From assembly GCF_964204645.1 (NCBI RefSeq), contig NC_134027.1, positions 19,458,485 through 19,518,484 of the forward strand: a DNA stretch of 60,000 nucleotides, read 5' to 3'. The notes under the pieces were generated by a model that ran no database searches, was not told the origin of the DNA, and saw only the letters and a program-made list of their open reading frames with translations. Source of the stretch: Tubulanus polymorphus (Eukaryota > Nemertea > Palaeonemertea > Tubulaniformes > Tubulanidae). Below are positions 1 through 10,900 of this stretch, in pieces (the first letter of the stretch is position 1; every line of letters begins with the position of its first letter). A program made the translations under genes and the position numbers.

Positions 1-630
1 CGCATTAAACGAGCATTATTTACGCGCGCCCTGTTTAAATATATGAGCGGCTGATGATCCGTTTCTAGATCAAACTCAGATAGATACAAGTAACGCTCAA
101 GCTTCTTGATGGACCAAACAATGCTATAGCACTCTTTTTCGATAACTGAATATACGCGTTCAGCAGGATTGAGCTTCTTGCTTATATACATAACGGGAAA
201 CATTATACCGTCTTCCTTCTGGTACAACGCACCACCCAGACATATGTCTGATGCATCAGTTCTGAGAATGAACTTCTCATTGAAGTTCGGCAACTTCAAT
301 ATGGAACCGGAAGTAAGGGCCTGCTTTAGACTATCAAAAGCACACTGCTGAGCAGCTTCCCAGTTTACCTTGTTTGGTTGACCCTTTTTGGTCAGTTCAG
401 TTAGTGGTGCGGCAATTGCCGAATAGTCGGGAATAAATCTCGAGTAAAATGAAGCCATTCCCAGGAACGACCTCACAGCCTTTTTCGTTCTAGGGGGTGG
501 TGAATCAACGATAGCCCTCACTTTGTCTTTGCAAGGTTCCAGTCGATCTGATCCTACAATGAAACCAAGACATTTTAGTTTGCTGAAACCAAGCTCGCAT
601 TTGCTTGGTCTAGCCGTTAGGCCAGCTTGC
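1..630 (-). pseudogene. RT thumb/connection and RNase H of the Gmr1-like element, partial
   Basis: In one open minus-strand frame I read the RT tether (FLGMASFYSRFIPDYSAIAA) and an RNase H domain with its acidic residues in TDASDICLGGALY, EKECYSIVWSIKKLERYL and TDHQPL. No stop lies in this frame inside the window. It continues past base 1, so its length and the 3' LTR cannot be seen. Confidence 0.85.
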
Positions 631-1330
631 CTGTCGACGGAAGATTTCCTCAAGCGTCTCTAGGTGATGTTCCCAAGTAACTGTGAAAATAATATTGTCA
701 ACAAAATTATCTACGTTGGACATTCCCTTGAGAACTTTCCTTATTAAACGGTTGAAACTAGCCCCAGCATTAACCAGGCCGAAGGGCATTCTTTTGAACT
801 GTTTTAACCCTTTACTGGTCGAGAAAGCCGTGTACGCTTTCGCGCCATCTTTCAAAGGTAAGTGCCAGTATCCCTTTGTCAGGTCGATCTGGCTGATATA
901 TTTATAACCAGACAATTTTGCAAATATTTGTTCTGTATCACCCATGGGTTCTGCATCAAATGTTGTCACCCGATTGATGTTTCTAAAATCAATACACACT
1001 CGGTTCGAACTGTCGGGTTTTTTACCATTAACAGTGGAGAAGAATATGGAGAATCGGAATCTTCAATGATTCCCATCCCTTCCATCGCATCTATTTCTTT
1101 CTCAAGCACCTCGTTAGCGTTGAAGGGCAAGGGGTATTGCTTGGTTCGAATCGGTTCATTAGTGGACAAAACAATGTCGTGTTCCACTAAATCCGTTTTA
1201 CCTGGCTCGTCGGTCAAAACGTCATCATACCTTTGTAGTAAGGAAACTAACCCTTTCCGCTCCTCCGGGTTCAGGTCAGGGGAGACGACAACATCATGCA
1301 AACTTTTGCCGTCATTGGTCGGACAAAGAG
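610..1330 (-). pseudogene. Reverse transcriptase of the Gmr1-like element
   Basis: The N-terminal RT signature EIDAMEGMGIIEDSDSPYSS is continuous with the integrase reading frame. After a frame change in the T-run at 1018-1023 come CIDFRNINR, ISQIDLTKGYWHLPL, FKRMPFGLVNAGASF and the active-site box. That box reads FVDN instead of Y/F-V/I-DD (Asn at 694-696), so the second catalytic Asp is gone. The frame changes again near 630-645 before the thumb and RNase H. Confidence 0.88.
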
Positions 1331-2256
1331 ATTTTACAAAATCATCACTCACCTCGTCTTTAACCATATTATCACATTCGATCACAGCCACCGCTGTAGA
1401 ATGCGGAGTCACATTCGTACAAGTCGTAGGCTTCTCTGCACACATTTTCCTTAGCATCACTTTAAGGGTTCCGTTATACCTTACACATAAGCCATTGCCC
1501 ATACTGTGATAGGGAGTAATCGTTATACCCTTTAAAGACAGCAGTTGGTGGATGGCACCCATCATATCTGACGTAAACTGCCCTCCGTTGTCGGAGAGTA
1601 CTTCTCTTGGAATTCCGATCCTGGAAAAAATATCGAGGAGAGCTTCGGCAACCCGCTCCGTATCCACGCTTGGCAAAGCCACAGCTTCCCGATATCTCGT
1701 TGCGAAATCTACGAGAGTAAGAATATATCTGTTATAAGTTTCAGTCACGGGATTCAAAGGACCAACGATATCAACTGCTACACGTTCAAATGGTGTGCGT
1801 ATTATTGGCATCTTACCCAACGATGCCTTAGACACGCGACCCTTCTGTGTACGTTGACATATATCGCATGACTGACAATACCGTCTTATATCAGAGGTAA
1901 TACCGGGCCAATAGAAATGGGGAGTAACGCGGTCTTCTGTACGCGCACAAGCCATGTGTCCACTAAGACACGTATCGTGACCCATAGCCATCACCATGGA
2001 CCGATATTTTACAGGAACAGCCACTTGATTAAAAACACGACCTTGGTTCACCTTTGGAGAACTGTACTTACGGTATAATAATCCCTTCTTGTGAACAAAA
2101 GAAGTTGTTGCCCCGTTTAACTTCCTTTTTAATAGTACCGGATTTTGCCAACCCTCTACATTTAAATAATGACTCATCACTTTGCTGAGCTTTCTTCAAC
2201 TTTTCAGGCGTAACTTCCGTAGCACCAGTTAAATTAGAAATTTGTAACGGAGACAA
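1330..2256 (-). pseudogene. Integrase of the Gmr1-like element, catalytic Glu lost
   Basis: An HHCC zinc domain (HDTCLSGH and CQSCDIC) is followed by an rve core: first Asp in VAVDIVGPL, second Asp in LSDNGGQF. Thirty-six residues later, where the catalytic Glu belongs, the codon at 1482-1484 is GTA (Val), in LCVRYNGTLK. The family normally reads ERFNGTLK there. After MCAEKP the usual long C-terminal domain is missing and the sequence soon enters the linker to RT, so an internal deletion is likely. Frame changes near 2250 and 2100 separate the upstream linker and the zinc domain. It would insert the cDNA; this copy is inactive. Confidence 0.85.
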
Positions 2257-3612
2257 AGGACGACTCTTTTATTTTCTGGGCTCTAGTTTTGACGGTACTG
2301 CAGACTCGCAAACTTCTATCAGGATTGTTGGGTTGTCTGGCTTGAGGAATATTCCCGATTACCAGGTCATAACATGGATCATTCAGGCACCAAGCCTCGC
2401 ACTCACCTGTGAAATATGGCGTATCCACCGACAACTTCGCGACAGGGGCCAAAATAGTTCTATTATCTATGCAATTAAAACTTTGGTACTCGCCGGTTAA
2501 TTGATCGGGGTTTACTAAACTTCTGTTTACGATCACGCCACTACAACCGGTGTCCCTAAGAACCGTGACGATCCGACCACCGACTTTACCTTGAGAAATT
2601 GGCATATTTGAATTATATACAGGTGAATTATCATCGCCATCATGTACTGCCGCTGAACCTCGGTGCCCACGCTTTAGTTCTGGATGTTTCTTAAAACATC
2701 TCTCCACAGTATGACCGCTTATCTTACAAAACTCACAGACAGGTTTCGCCACTTTTGACTCACCTTTTCCTGGATACTGGCCATCGACCTGTCCATTGAA
2801 CCTACTCCTGTTGTCCTGAGCGGGACTATTTCTATCCTTCCATAGCCGGGACAACCTTACACTATTTCCGCCCCTGGCCTCGCAAAATTGGTCAGCGAGC
2901 TTAATCTTCTCAGACAATGATTCGGGCACCCTTTCCTGCAAAAACAAAACCAGATCACTGTTACAGGTTTGCAGGAATTTATCACGCAACACTAGATCAA
3001 GTAATCCCTCATAGGTTTTTTTTCTGCGCCAGCCATCTCGATCCAGCGCGTTACATAATGTTCTAAACGCACAGAAAACTGTGTAAACGTCTCACCCTGT
3101 TCAGGCCTTGCTTGACGGATTTTTTCCCTGAAACCGTCTTCAGTCAATTCAAACCTCTTAAGTAGGGCGGTTTTCAAATGATCGTAATCTCTAATCTCTG
3201 AGGGAGGAACACGGGAATAAACCTCCAGCGCCTTTCCGGTCAGTAGAGCGCTCTAGTATGTGTTCCACACATCCCGTTCTATGCCAGCATTTTCAGCATA
3301 ACGTTCAAACCTCAGTAGATATGCATCAATGTCATCTTTGCGTTCATCAAAATTTGGAATTTTAGGAGTTAAGACAGACTTACCAGAGTTTGTTTGCGCA
3401 TTCTGCGCCTCGAGAAGTGCGATCTGGTGACGCCGCTGGAGTTCGCGATCTTCGCGTTTCATGTTCTCACGCTCCTGCTCGCGGACCAGCTGCTCTCGCT
3501 CCTGTTCGCGCTACATTCTACGCTCCTCTCTAGCAATATCAATAAACTCTTGAAGCTCCTTATTCTCCAAACTTAATTCCTTACCAACTTTAACAAACTT
3601 TTCAACATCCAT
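2234..3612 (-). pseudogene. gag-protease of the Gmr1-like element (broken)
   Basis: The likely start is the ATG at 3612 (MDVEKFVKVG), followed by a glutamate/arginine-rich coiled region. A capsid-like domain with PNFDERKDDIDAYLLRFERY comes next. A CCHC zinc knuckle (CEFCKISGHTVERC) lies near 2740 and an aspartic protease active site (DTGCSG) near 2560. An ATG further upstream at 3759 gives a hydrophobic leader unlike gag, so I reject it. The reading frame is broken by TAG at 3511-3513 and 3253-3255 and by a frame change in an A8 run at 3016-3023. Gag would package the RNA and the protease would cut the polyprotein; neither can work in this copy. Confidence 0.85.
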
Positions 3613-4246
3613 ATTTAACAATAAAACAGTTGAATATGAAGCAATTTTAAACACGAATGAAACAGGACAGTTTCCTTGTACTAGAGGAAACCCTTCAACC
3701 GTGAGCGACGGGATAAAAGTGAATAAAAACAAACACCCGTATAGAACTGCAATCTTCACTCTGCGATCCCTACTTACGCGAAATTACCGTAAAATTGGAA
3801 TACACCAGGGGACTCGTTAGATCATGCACGCGCTGCCCGTCATGGAGGAAATCCTACAAACCCACGTTGACTGTTCAAGTACAGTTATAGCCCTGAAACA
3901 AACAATAAGATAAACAGATGAAAAACCAGAACCACACGTAAACATTAATCATACACAATAAAGTTTTTTTCAAATTATTTATAATGTCAATGTCCAATTC
4001 CACAATTAGAGTTGCTTCGACGACTTTAACTCAGCAGAACAGCGACATCCCATACCAACTTCGGCAAACAATGTAAGCAGCAACTTCGCACATTAATAAC
4101 GAGATACGTGTTGTGTTTATATGTTGCGACAACAATCTTCAGACGAACTTTATACGATATCAGTTACGATGCTTCGCGAGATAACTTCCAACGACTGTTT
4201 ACCGTTCTAAATTAAGCACTGTGGTGCTGATATGGCTAAATGAGGT
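3613..4246 (-). other. 5' leader of the Gmr1-like element
   Basis: This is untranslated leader between the primer-binding site and gag. I see no convincing coding sequence in it. Confidence 0.5.
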
Positions 4247-4264
4247 ATCCCACCGCTGCCACCA
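4247..4264 (-). other. Primer-binding site, tRNA-Leu
   Basis: The plus strand reads ATCCCACCGCTGCCACCA, the 3' end of animal tRNA-Leu including CCA, so the minus-strand RNA pairs with that tRNA over 18 bases. It lies just inside the LTR, as expected for minus-strand strong-stop priming. Confidence 0.85.
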
Positions 4265-4265
4265 T

Positions 4266-4604
4266 TGTCCCGATTGCCACGTGACTGGGAAACCTCAAAC
4301 CATTTAACGGAAACTTGTCACGTTGGAAATGAATATGTTTATTTACACTATATACAGATAGTAGCAGACAGATACTTATATTCGGCGCAATAATGATCTT
4401 TGCTGCATCAAATCATGCGGTCCGAGATGGATCGCTGCACTTGCAGGAAGCAAGACGAAAAATCGCTCGGCACTTGTAGCCGGGAAAAGTGATAATATCG
4501 ATGCGGCACGTATAGCCGGAGATACAATAATCCACTGGCATAACCATTTGCGACACCTAAACCGCCTTTGCTCAATAAAGAAGCACACTCAGTTATTTTC
4601 TACA
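4266..4604 (-). repeat. 5' LTR of the Gmr1-like element
   Basis: On the minus strand the segment starts TGTAGAAAA and ends GGGACA, so it has the TG...CA ends of an LTR, and the primer-binding site follows two bases later. It contains a TATATAG-type A/T stretch and an AATAAA on the minus strand near 4335. The outer boundary at 4604 is a guess from the TGT end, because the partner LTR is not in the window. Confidence 0.65.
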
Positions 4605-4800
4605 GTCTATAGATAATCTTATGGAATACAAAGTGCTAAGTATAATTGAGGTGGCCATAGGATCATTGATTCCATATTTCTATTCATTCATTTTCTCAGT
4701 TTTCCAAATAGGTAACCGCCTAATTCATTGAAAAATGAAATTTCCAATAGTACAGGTTTAGGAGAATTCTACTGAAGAATATTTGTTGTTCATTTTTCAG

Positions 4801-4922
4801 GTACTACCTGGTATGCATCAATATTTTTAGTTGTAAATGCTGCTTTAGGGGCGGGTTTGCTGGCTTTGCCAGCAGCATTTAGTGCTGCAGGAGGTATCAC
4901 TACTGCAATTTCTGTACAAGCT
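4801..4922 (+). CDS. SLC38 exon a (first visible; TM1)
   Basis: The acceptor is TTTTTCAG and the donor GTAAGT. Two bases complete a codon from the missing upstream exon, then 40 codons follow with the TM1 signature ALGAGLLALPAAFSAAGG, the substrate- and Na-site helix break of the AAAP fold. Confidence 0.9.
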
Positions 4923-7900
4923 GTAAGTTACTAATTTTGAAAGCTTTATTTCAATGCAATAATTTTAATGGATGGTTGGTACTTACTTAACGTACATCTA
5001 TCATTGATATTCTAAACCTTGTTCAAACCTTATTTCAGGTATTGATGGTGTTTATTGTCTCTTCGTTACTCGTATTAGCCTATTGTTCTGATGTACATCA
5101 AAGCGCCACCTATCAGGATGTGATCTATTCGCTGTTAGGCAGGACTGCACAGACAATCTGTTCAGTGTGTATTGTACTGTATTGTTTTGGAACTTGTATC
5201 ACATTTTTCATCGTGGTCGGTGATCAGTGGGACAGATGTAAGTATTTTTATTTTAGCCCACTTGCGCCATTTAGGTGAAGCTTTTAAGGTCTATTTGCGT
5301 TACTTTTCTTCCCTAGACGTAGGCCTTACCAAGTTATTTTGGGAAGATTTATTTTGGGAAGATTTGAAAAAATGATGATGCATTTTCTTGATGTTTGTTT
5401 AACACATATACATGTACCTTTGGCACACAGGCTATGAAAAAAATCAATTAGAAATAAGATGGCTGTCCTATAGAATTTATGAGCCAAAAAAAGTCAATAC
5501 AGGTCTCAATTCAGTTGGATGGTATGGAAATTACGGGTAGATAGGTTTACTTTTGAAAGGGTTTTTTTAAATATAAGGTTTTTGGATCAGTAAATTCTTC
5601 TACAATCGGCAGCCAACACGCAGTCAACCCACACCTCATTCATTGATGGAGAATGGTTGTTTGAGGAAAATGCCAAAAGGAAATCGCCTTACATTTATTT
5701 TTAAATTAGGGCTCATATTGTCAAGAGACACATTTTCTATTATCCTGTTTATCAAGGAGTTGGAAATTACAATATAACCAATTCGTATGGGTACCTATTT
5801 TGTCATCACAATCTATCGCAAATTTGTAGCATATAACATATTCTATGAACGTGGTCAGTTTCAATGTCATTCGTTTTGTTTATATGTTCACCAGGAATTG
5901 AGTAGTCAAATACCTTGTTAGCCCACTTGGGACTTTAGTCCCAGCGGGCTATTGCGTTCACTTTTCGTCCGTCCGTCATAGCGTCCGTCCGTCCGTCCGT
6001 AGACGGAATCCAGTTATTTTGGGAAGTTTTGAAGACGCTTCAAGGTAATGTCTTGATATTTGGGTTACACATGTATCTACCCTAGACACATCTTCAGCCC
6101 AAAAACTGGCCCTGTCAGATTCAAGATGGCTGACTGGCAGCCATTGTTGTTCGCCAAAATCAGCACTTTTTACACATTTTTGAACTTTTTGAGGGAAATT
6201 TTGAAGACGCTTGGATCAATTACCTTAATCTTTCGGATATATGTGAATTCCCCCAGGGCCCATCAGCATAACAAAAATTGGGTCGATCGGACTCAAGATG
6301 GCCGTCCTATGACCTTTTTAGTGCCCAAAAATGTTAATTTTAGCCCAAATTCTGAGTCCTGTAGCTTCCTACTGGTTTATCATTTCTCATTGCAATTTGT
6401 GATGGGTATTCTTTGGAAAGAGATGTTTTATACCTGAGACAGGTATTTTTCATCAGCCAATTATGACGCAATTGGCGGCCATCTTGGTGTCAGCAGTACT
6501 CGTTCGTGAGTGGGAAAAAGTTTTTCCACATTATATTGATACCTAAGCGTATTTTGTTACCACAATCATTTAGAAAGTTGTAGCTCATAACGTGTTCTAT
6601 GATTGTGGTGAGTTTCAAGGTCATTGGTTTTTGTATATGGCCACCAGGGGGGCGTTGAATAATGCAATATCTTAGTATTTCTATATTATATTCGTATCAA
6701 AGCATATTTTGTTACCACAAGTAATTGCAAAGTTGTAGCTCATGACATCATCTATGATTGTGGCAAGTTTTAAGGCCATTAGTTATTCTATATGGTCACC
6801 AGGGGGCGTTAAATAGTAGAATAACTTAGTATTTCCTTATTATATTGGTACTTAGGCATATTTTGTTACCATGATCAATTACAAAGTTATAGTTCGTGAC
6901 ATGTTGTATGATTGTGGTGAGTTTCAAGGTCATTGGGTTTTGAATATGGTCACCAGGGGGCGTTGAATAGTAGAATAACTTAGTATTTCCATATTAAAGT
7001 GGTAACGAGGCATATTTTGTTATCACAATCAATTACAAAATCGTAGCTGCTGACATGTTCTATGATTGTGGTGAGTTTCAAGGTCATTGGATTCTGTATA
7101 TGGTCACCAGGGGGCGTTGAATATTGAAATTGTTAGATTGTTGAGCATTTGGAACCACTTCCCAAGTGGGCATGGTGTCCCTGGACCCCTAGTATTTTCA
7201 TTTATTCGTACTTGTATATATTTTGTAACCACAATCAATTGCAGGTCGTGACATGATCTATGTGAACATGTGAAAGATATTTGTTTCTGTATTTTTCACC
7301 TTGAGGGCCATTGAATATTGTACTGAAATTGTTGATTATTTTGCTTGTGTTCATTGTGGGTTTACCATAGTTCAGTAGCGGCTCAATTTTGCGCTACCAA
7401 ACAATTACATAGAACATTAATACTAAATATAGCTGCAAAGCAGCGATGACAGGTTTTCTGTACAGCCTTGTTCGTATTCTTGATCTTGTCTGGATAATGT
7501 GTCAACCAACGAATGCGTGTATGCCGACGCAGCCCCACTATGGTATGAAAATGAAGGGAATTTAGAATCGGGTTCAACGGCCAACACGGTTTTATAAAAG
7601 GAAGGTCTACAAACAGTCAATTGGGCTTACTTAAAACTTGACTCTGGATAGGCCTTAATTAGTCTTTATAGATTTCAAAAAAAGCATTTGATAAGGTACT
7701 TCATCAGCGATTACTAAACAAGCTATTTGAAAATGGTATCGATGATCATGGGTCACTTAAATGGCTCAGCATTTTTCTACGAACAAAAAAGGTGGCCGAA
7801 ATCAACGGAACTGTGTCATCTTGGAAATAAGGTCTAACCAGTGGAGTAATGCAAGGTAGTATCCTAAGTCTCCTTCTCTTCACTGTCAAATGATATACAG

Positions 7901-10900
7901 AATAATCCAAGATGTACAGGTCCAGTGAATTTCCAAAACGAACTAAACAATGTTTGTTCCATACATGGTCTGAAACAAGGCATAATATGGATGTACGAAG
8001 AAAACCGAGGTTCATTGTCTTATACGTGCGAGTGATAAAGATTATTTTGTTCGAATGAAGATAACTCCTTACTAACTACAAAAAGACTATTGAGTTCCAT
8101 GAAAAATTTTTCTTTGGAATGAACACTTGGATCGAACAATATACTTCTTCGAACGAAAATTTTATGTCCCGAAAAGAATATTTTGTTCGAATGAAAACCA
8201 TTCTGTTCGATCGAGCAATGTACTTTTTGTACGAAAGAAAAACTTTTTTCTGACAAAAAACCTTTTGAGCGAAAACAATTAACAAATAAAAAAAAAAGTT
8301 TTGTACGCTCGAAATCAATTTTGTTTGATCGAACAAAATATTTTTTGTTCAAAAAGATGTTCAAACGAAGAAAGGATCTTTTTCATCTTGGGCTCCGGAA
8401 TAACAAAAGTCATTAGTAATAAATACCAGTTTCATTAATGATGAAAAAACTTAAATGAAAACTTAAAGTTTATAAAGCTGCCTGTTAGACAATGCTATAA
8501 AAGCTTTAAAAAAATCTTTATATGTAGGCCTACATATGCGCATATGCCTGACAGAAGGCGCTTAGGCCTATTGCTAATCAACCCTCCTAAACATCGTATT
8601 CCTACACCTTATTTAACAGGGGTAGGTCTCGCATTCCATTCATAAAATCAATTTTTCGGATTATGAAGAAACATTGTTGGCCTAGAAGCGATGTCCTATC
8701 ACCCACTGCATCGAAAACACTTACCTCGAATATCAAGGGTGAGTCCAGCTTACAGATAAGAATCTGTTCTATACAGGTGTTTTGTCTATATCCTGTAGAT
8801 TTGGTAAAGATCGGTATGTACTGTTGGAAAAATAGAATATCGATAAATGGTTGAAGCCCGCGGCCGAATCACCGGTGTTGTAATAATGCGGAACAACGGA
8901 ATTGCTGAATTGAAAAAAAACACAAAATTTCTTTATTTTCTCTATAAAGAGTACTGTGTTTTCCCATGGGGATACCCATTGTCGGACAAGGCACCAGACC
9001 GATCGATGCACTGAGTTAGGTTCGAATCCCATTATTTGCAGGCTATTTTATCGGAAATTATTTTACGCTTCTGTTGACTGGCTGCCAGCTGCAACCTGCA
9101 GCACAGTCAGAATCAAGTAGGAAAAAGAGACCACCTAGGCGTACTTTGGTTATCGACGTTAGTTGACTTTTTGCGAACTTCAGAAGGAATATTATCAGTT
9201 GAATTTGGGCACATTCACGGTAGGTCGGCCCGGTCGTTGTTCTACGTGGTTCCAAACATGAGATCCTAGGACCAAACAAGTACCGATTTAGTACCAATAA
9301 GATTCTTATTTGATCCAAATAATCAGTACTTAGGAACAAATATGTAATAGCAGTCATTAAGAAAACATCTCATAAAACCAAACCATTTTATAATCTCTAA
9401 TATCATTTAATTTTCATAAACTTTCCCAGATACACTACTTATGCTTATAACAACGTAGAAACACAACACGCATGATCAATCCTAAAGCCAGAATGAAATA
9501 TACATAAGGTCTATTTATTCATTTACCACCGTTTTTATTTGAGTCTTTCAGTGTAGTACGATACGGCGATACTTTGCATCACAGATTAAGTTGTTGACTG
9601 GCAATATAATGAATTATCACATAGGCCTACTGGTACCTGTTTATGAAAACATGTGTCCGATGCCTTGTCCGACAGTGAGTATCCCCACGGGAAAACCTGG
9701 TTACTATTTATAGTGAAAATGACGAAATTCCGTGTTTTTGAAAAATTCCGCGATTCCGTCGTTTCGCGATTTGACAACACTGCCGAATCACTGGTAGTAA
9801 TAAATTCATTTATTTTGATACCTCGTCACCGCAATAGCATTTCTCTGCCCACCTTTTGATACCTCGTCAACACAACAGCTTTTCTCCGCTGCATCAGTTC
9901 GGCGTGTTTAGTTTAGGCTTACAACTCGCCGGTACCTAAATGATTTATCGTAGTAAATATCTGGTACATTTGGTAAAAGAAAATAGAATATTGTTAAACT
10001 AACTCTTTGAAATCCGCAGCAAAATCGCTGGGAGTAATTAATTTATTTGTACTTGATTTGATTCTAATGGTGTTGAGAAACTTGCAGCGGATCCGCGGAA
10101 TGACGATGTTCACGGCACACGTTGATTCATCAACCTTTACAGCTCGACAGTGCTTTTGATATTAAAATGGGTAATTGTTAAAATTACTGTTTGAACACCG
10201 CGGCTGAATGTGAAGTCTTGTGGTAATAAATTTGCGTATTTATGCTTTGATATAATGGAAGTCAATTGATAATGGAAGTGACGACTCAAAAAAACATGTC
10301 GCCTCATTGAATGGAGCCTAATTTTCGATGATTACGGCTTGACAGTGCTTTTATAACGTTGATTCATCAAAATACCAACTGAGTATTTGTAGATCGAAGT
10401 GAGCTAAAGGATATTATACGAAATGTATCGGAAACAGTGGTAAGCTAAAAAAGCCTATGTACTTTCAACGAAAATCGTGTGGGAAAGGGAAGATCGAAAT
10501 AAAGCTCAAGCAGCGATAATGGGTTTTCTGCACAGCCTTGTTCATGTCGAACACGAACGTGTGTATGCTGACGCGGCCCCACCAGGCCATGAACGTGAAG
10601 GGAATTTAGAATCCTGTTCGACGGTCAACACGGTTTTAGAAAATGAAACTCTGCAAACATTCAATTGGGCTTACTTGTACCATGGATGATTGGACCAGAT
10701 GGTAATTTGACTCTGGAAAATCGATTGTTAGGCCTTATTTAGTCTTTATGGATTTCAAAAAGCATTTGATAAGGCACTACATAGCAATTACTAAACAAGC
10801 CTCTAGGAAATGGTATCAATGATGGGTCGCTTAAATGGCTCAGTTGTTTTCTCTGAAAACAGGGGGCCGAAATCAACTGAACTGTCTATTCTTGGAAATA

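Larger units (their letters stand above)
1..4604 (-). mobile_element. Gmr1-like Ty3/gypsy LTR retrotransposon, degenerate, 3' end outside window
   Basis: Read on the minus strand the order is 5' LTR, primer-binding site, gag with zinc knuckle, protease, integrase, reverse transcriptase, RNase H. Integrase before RT is the copia-like order that defines Gmr1-like Ty3/gypsy elements, although the protein motifs are of gypsy type. The element lies upstream of the first visible SLC38 exon and antisense to that gene, so it probably sits in an intron or the 5' flank. It is dead: TAG stops at 3511-3513 and 3253-3255, frame changes near 3016-3023, 2250, 2100, 1018-1023 and 640, and changed catalytic residues in integrase and RT. 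The 3' LTR lies left of the window. Confidence 0.9.

Noticed and set aside
862-1509. 215-codon plus-strand frame
   Set aside because: It is the antisense shadow of the RT and integrase coding region on the minus strand.
3253-3513. TAG readthrough or an altered genetic code, since both gag stops are TAG
   Set aside because: The SLC38 gene uses the standard code with TGA as stop, and the retroelement also has frameshifts and lost catalytic residues, so plain decay is enough.
6060-6437. Plus-strand frame of 125 codons (and a sister at 16899-17111)
   Set aside because: It lies inside a multi-copy intronic repeat, the two copies do not preserve the whole frame, and no protein family is recognised.
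8930-9035. A functional tRNA gene
   Set aside because: Only the T-arm/B-box is convincing; acceptor and D-arm pairing could not be found.
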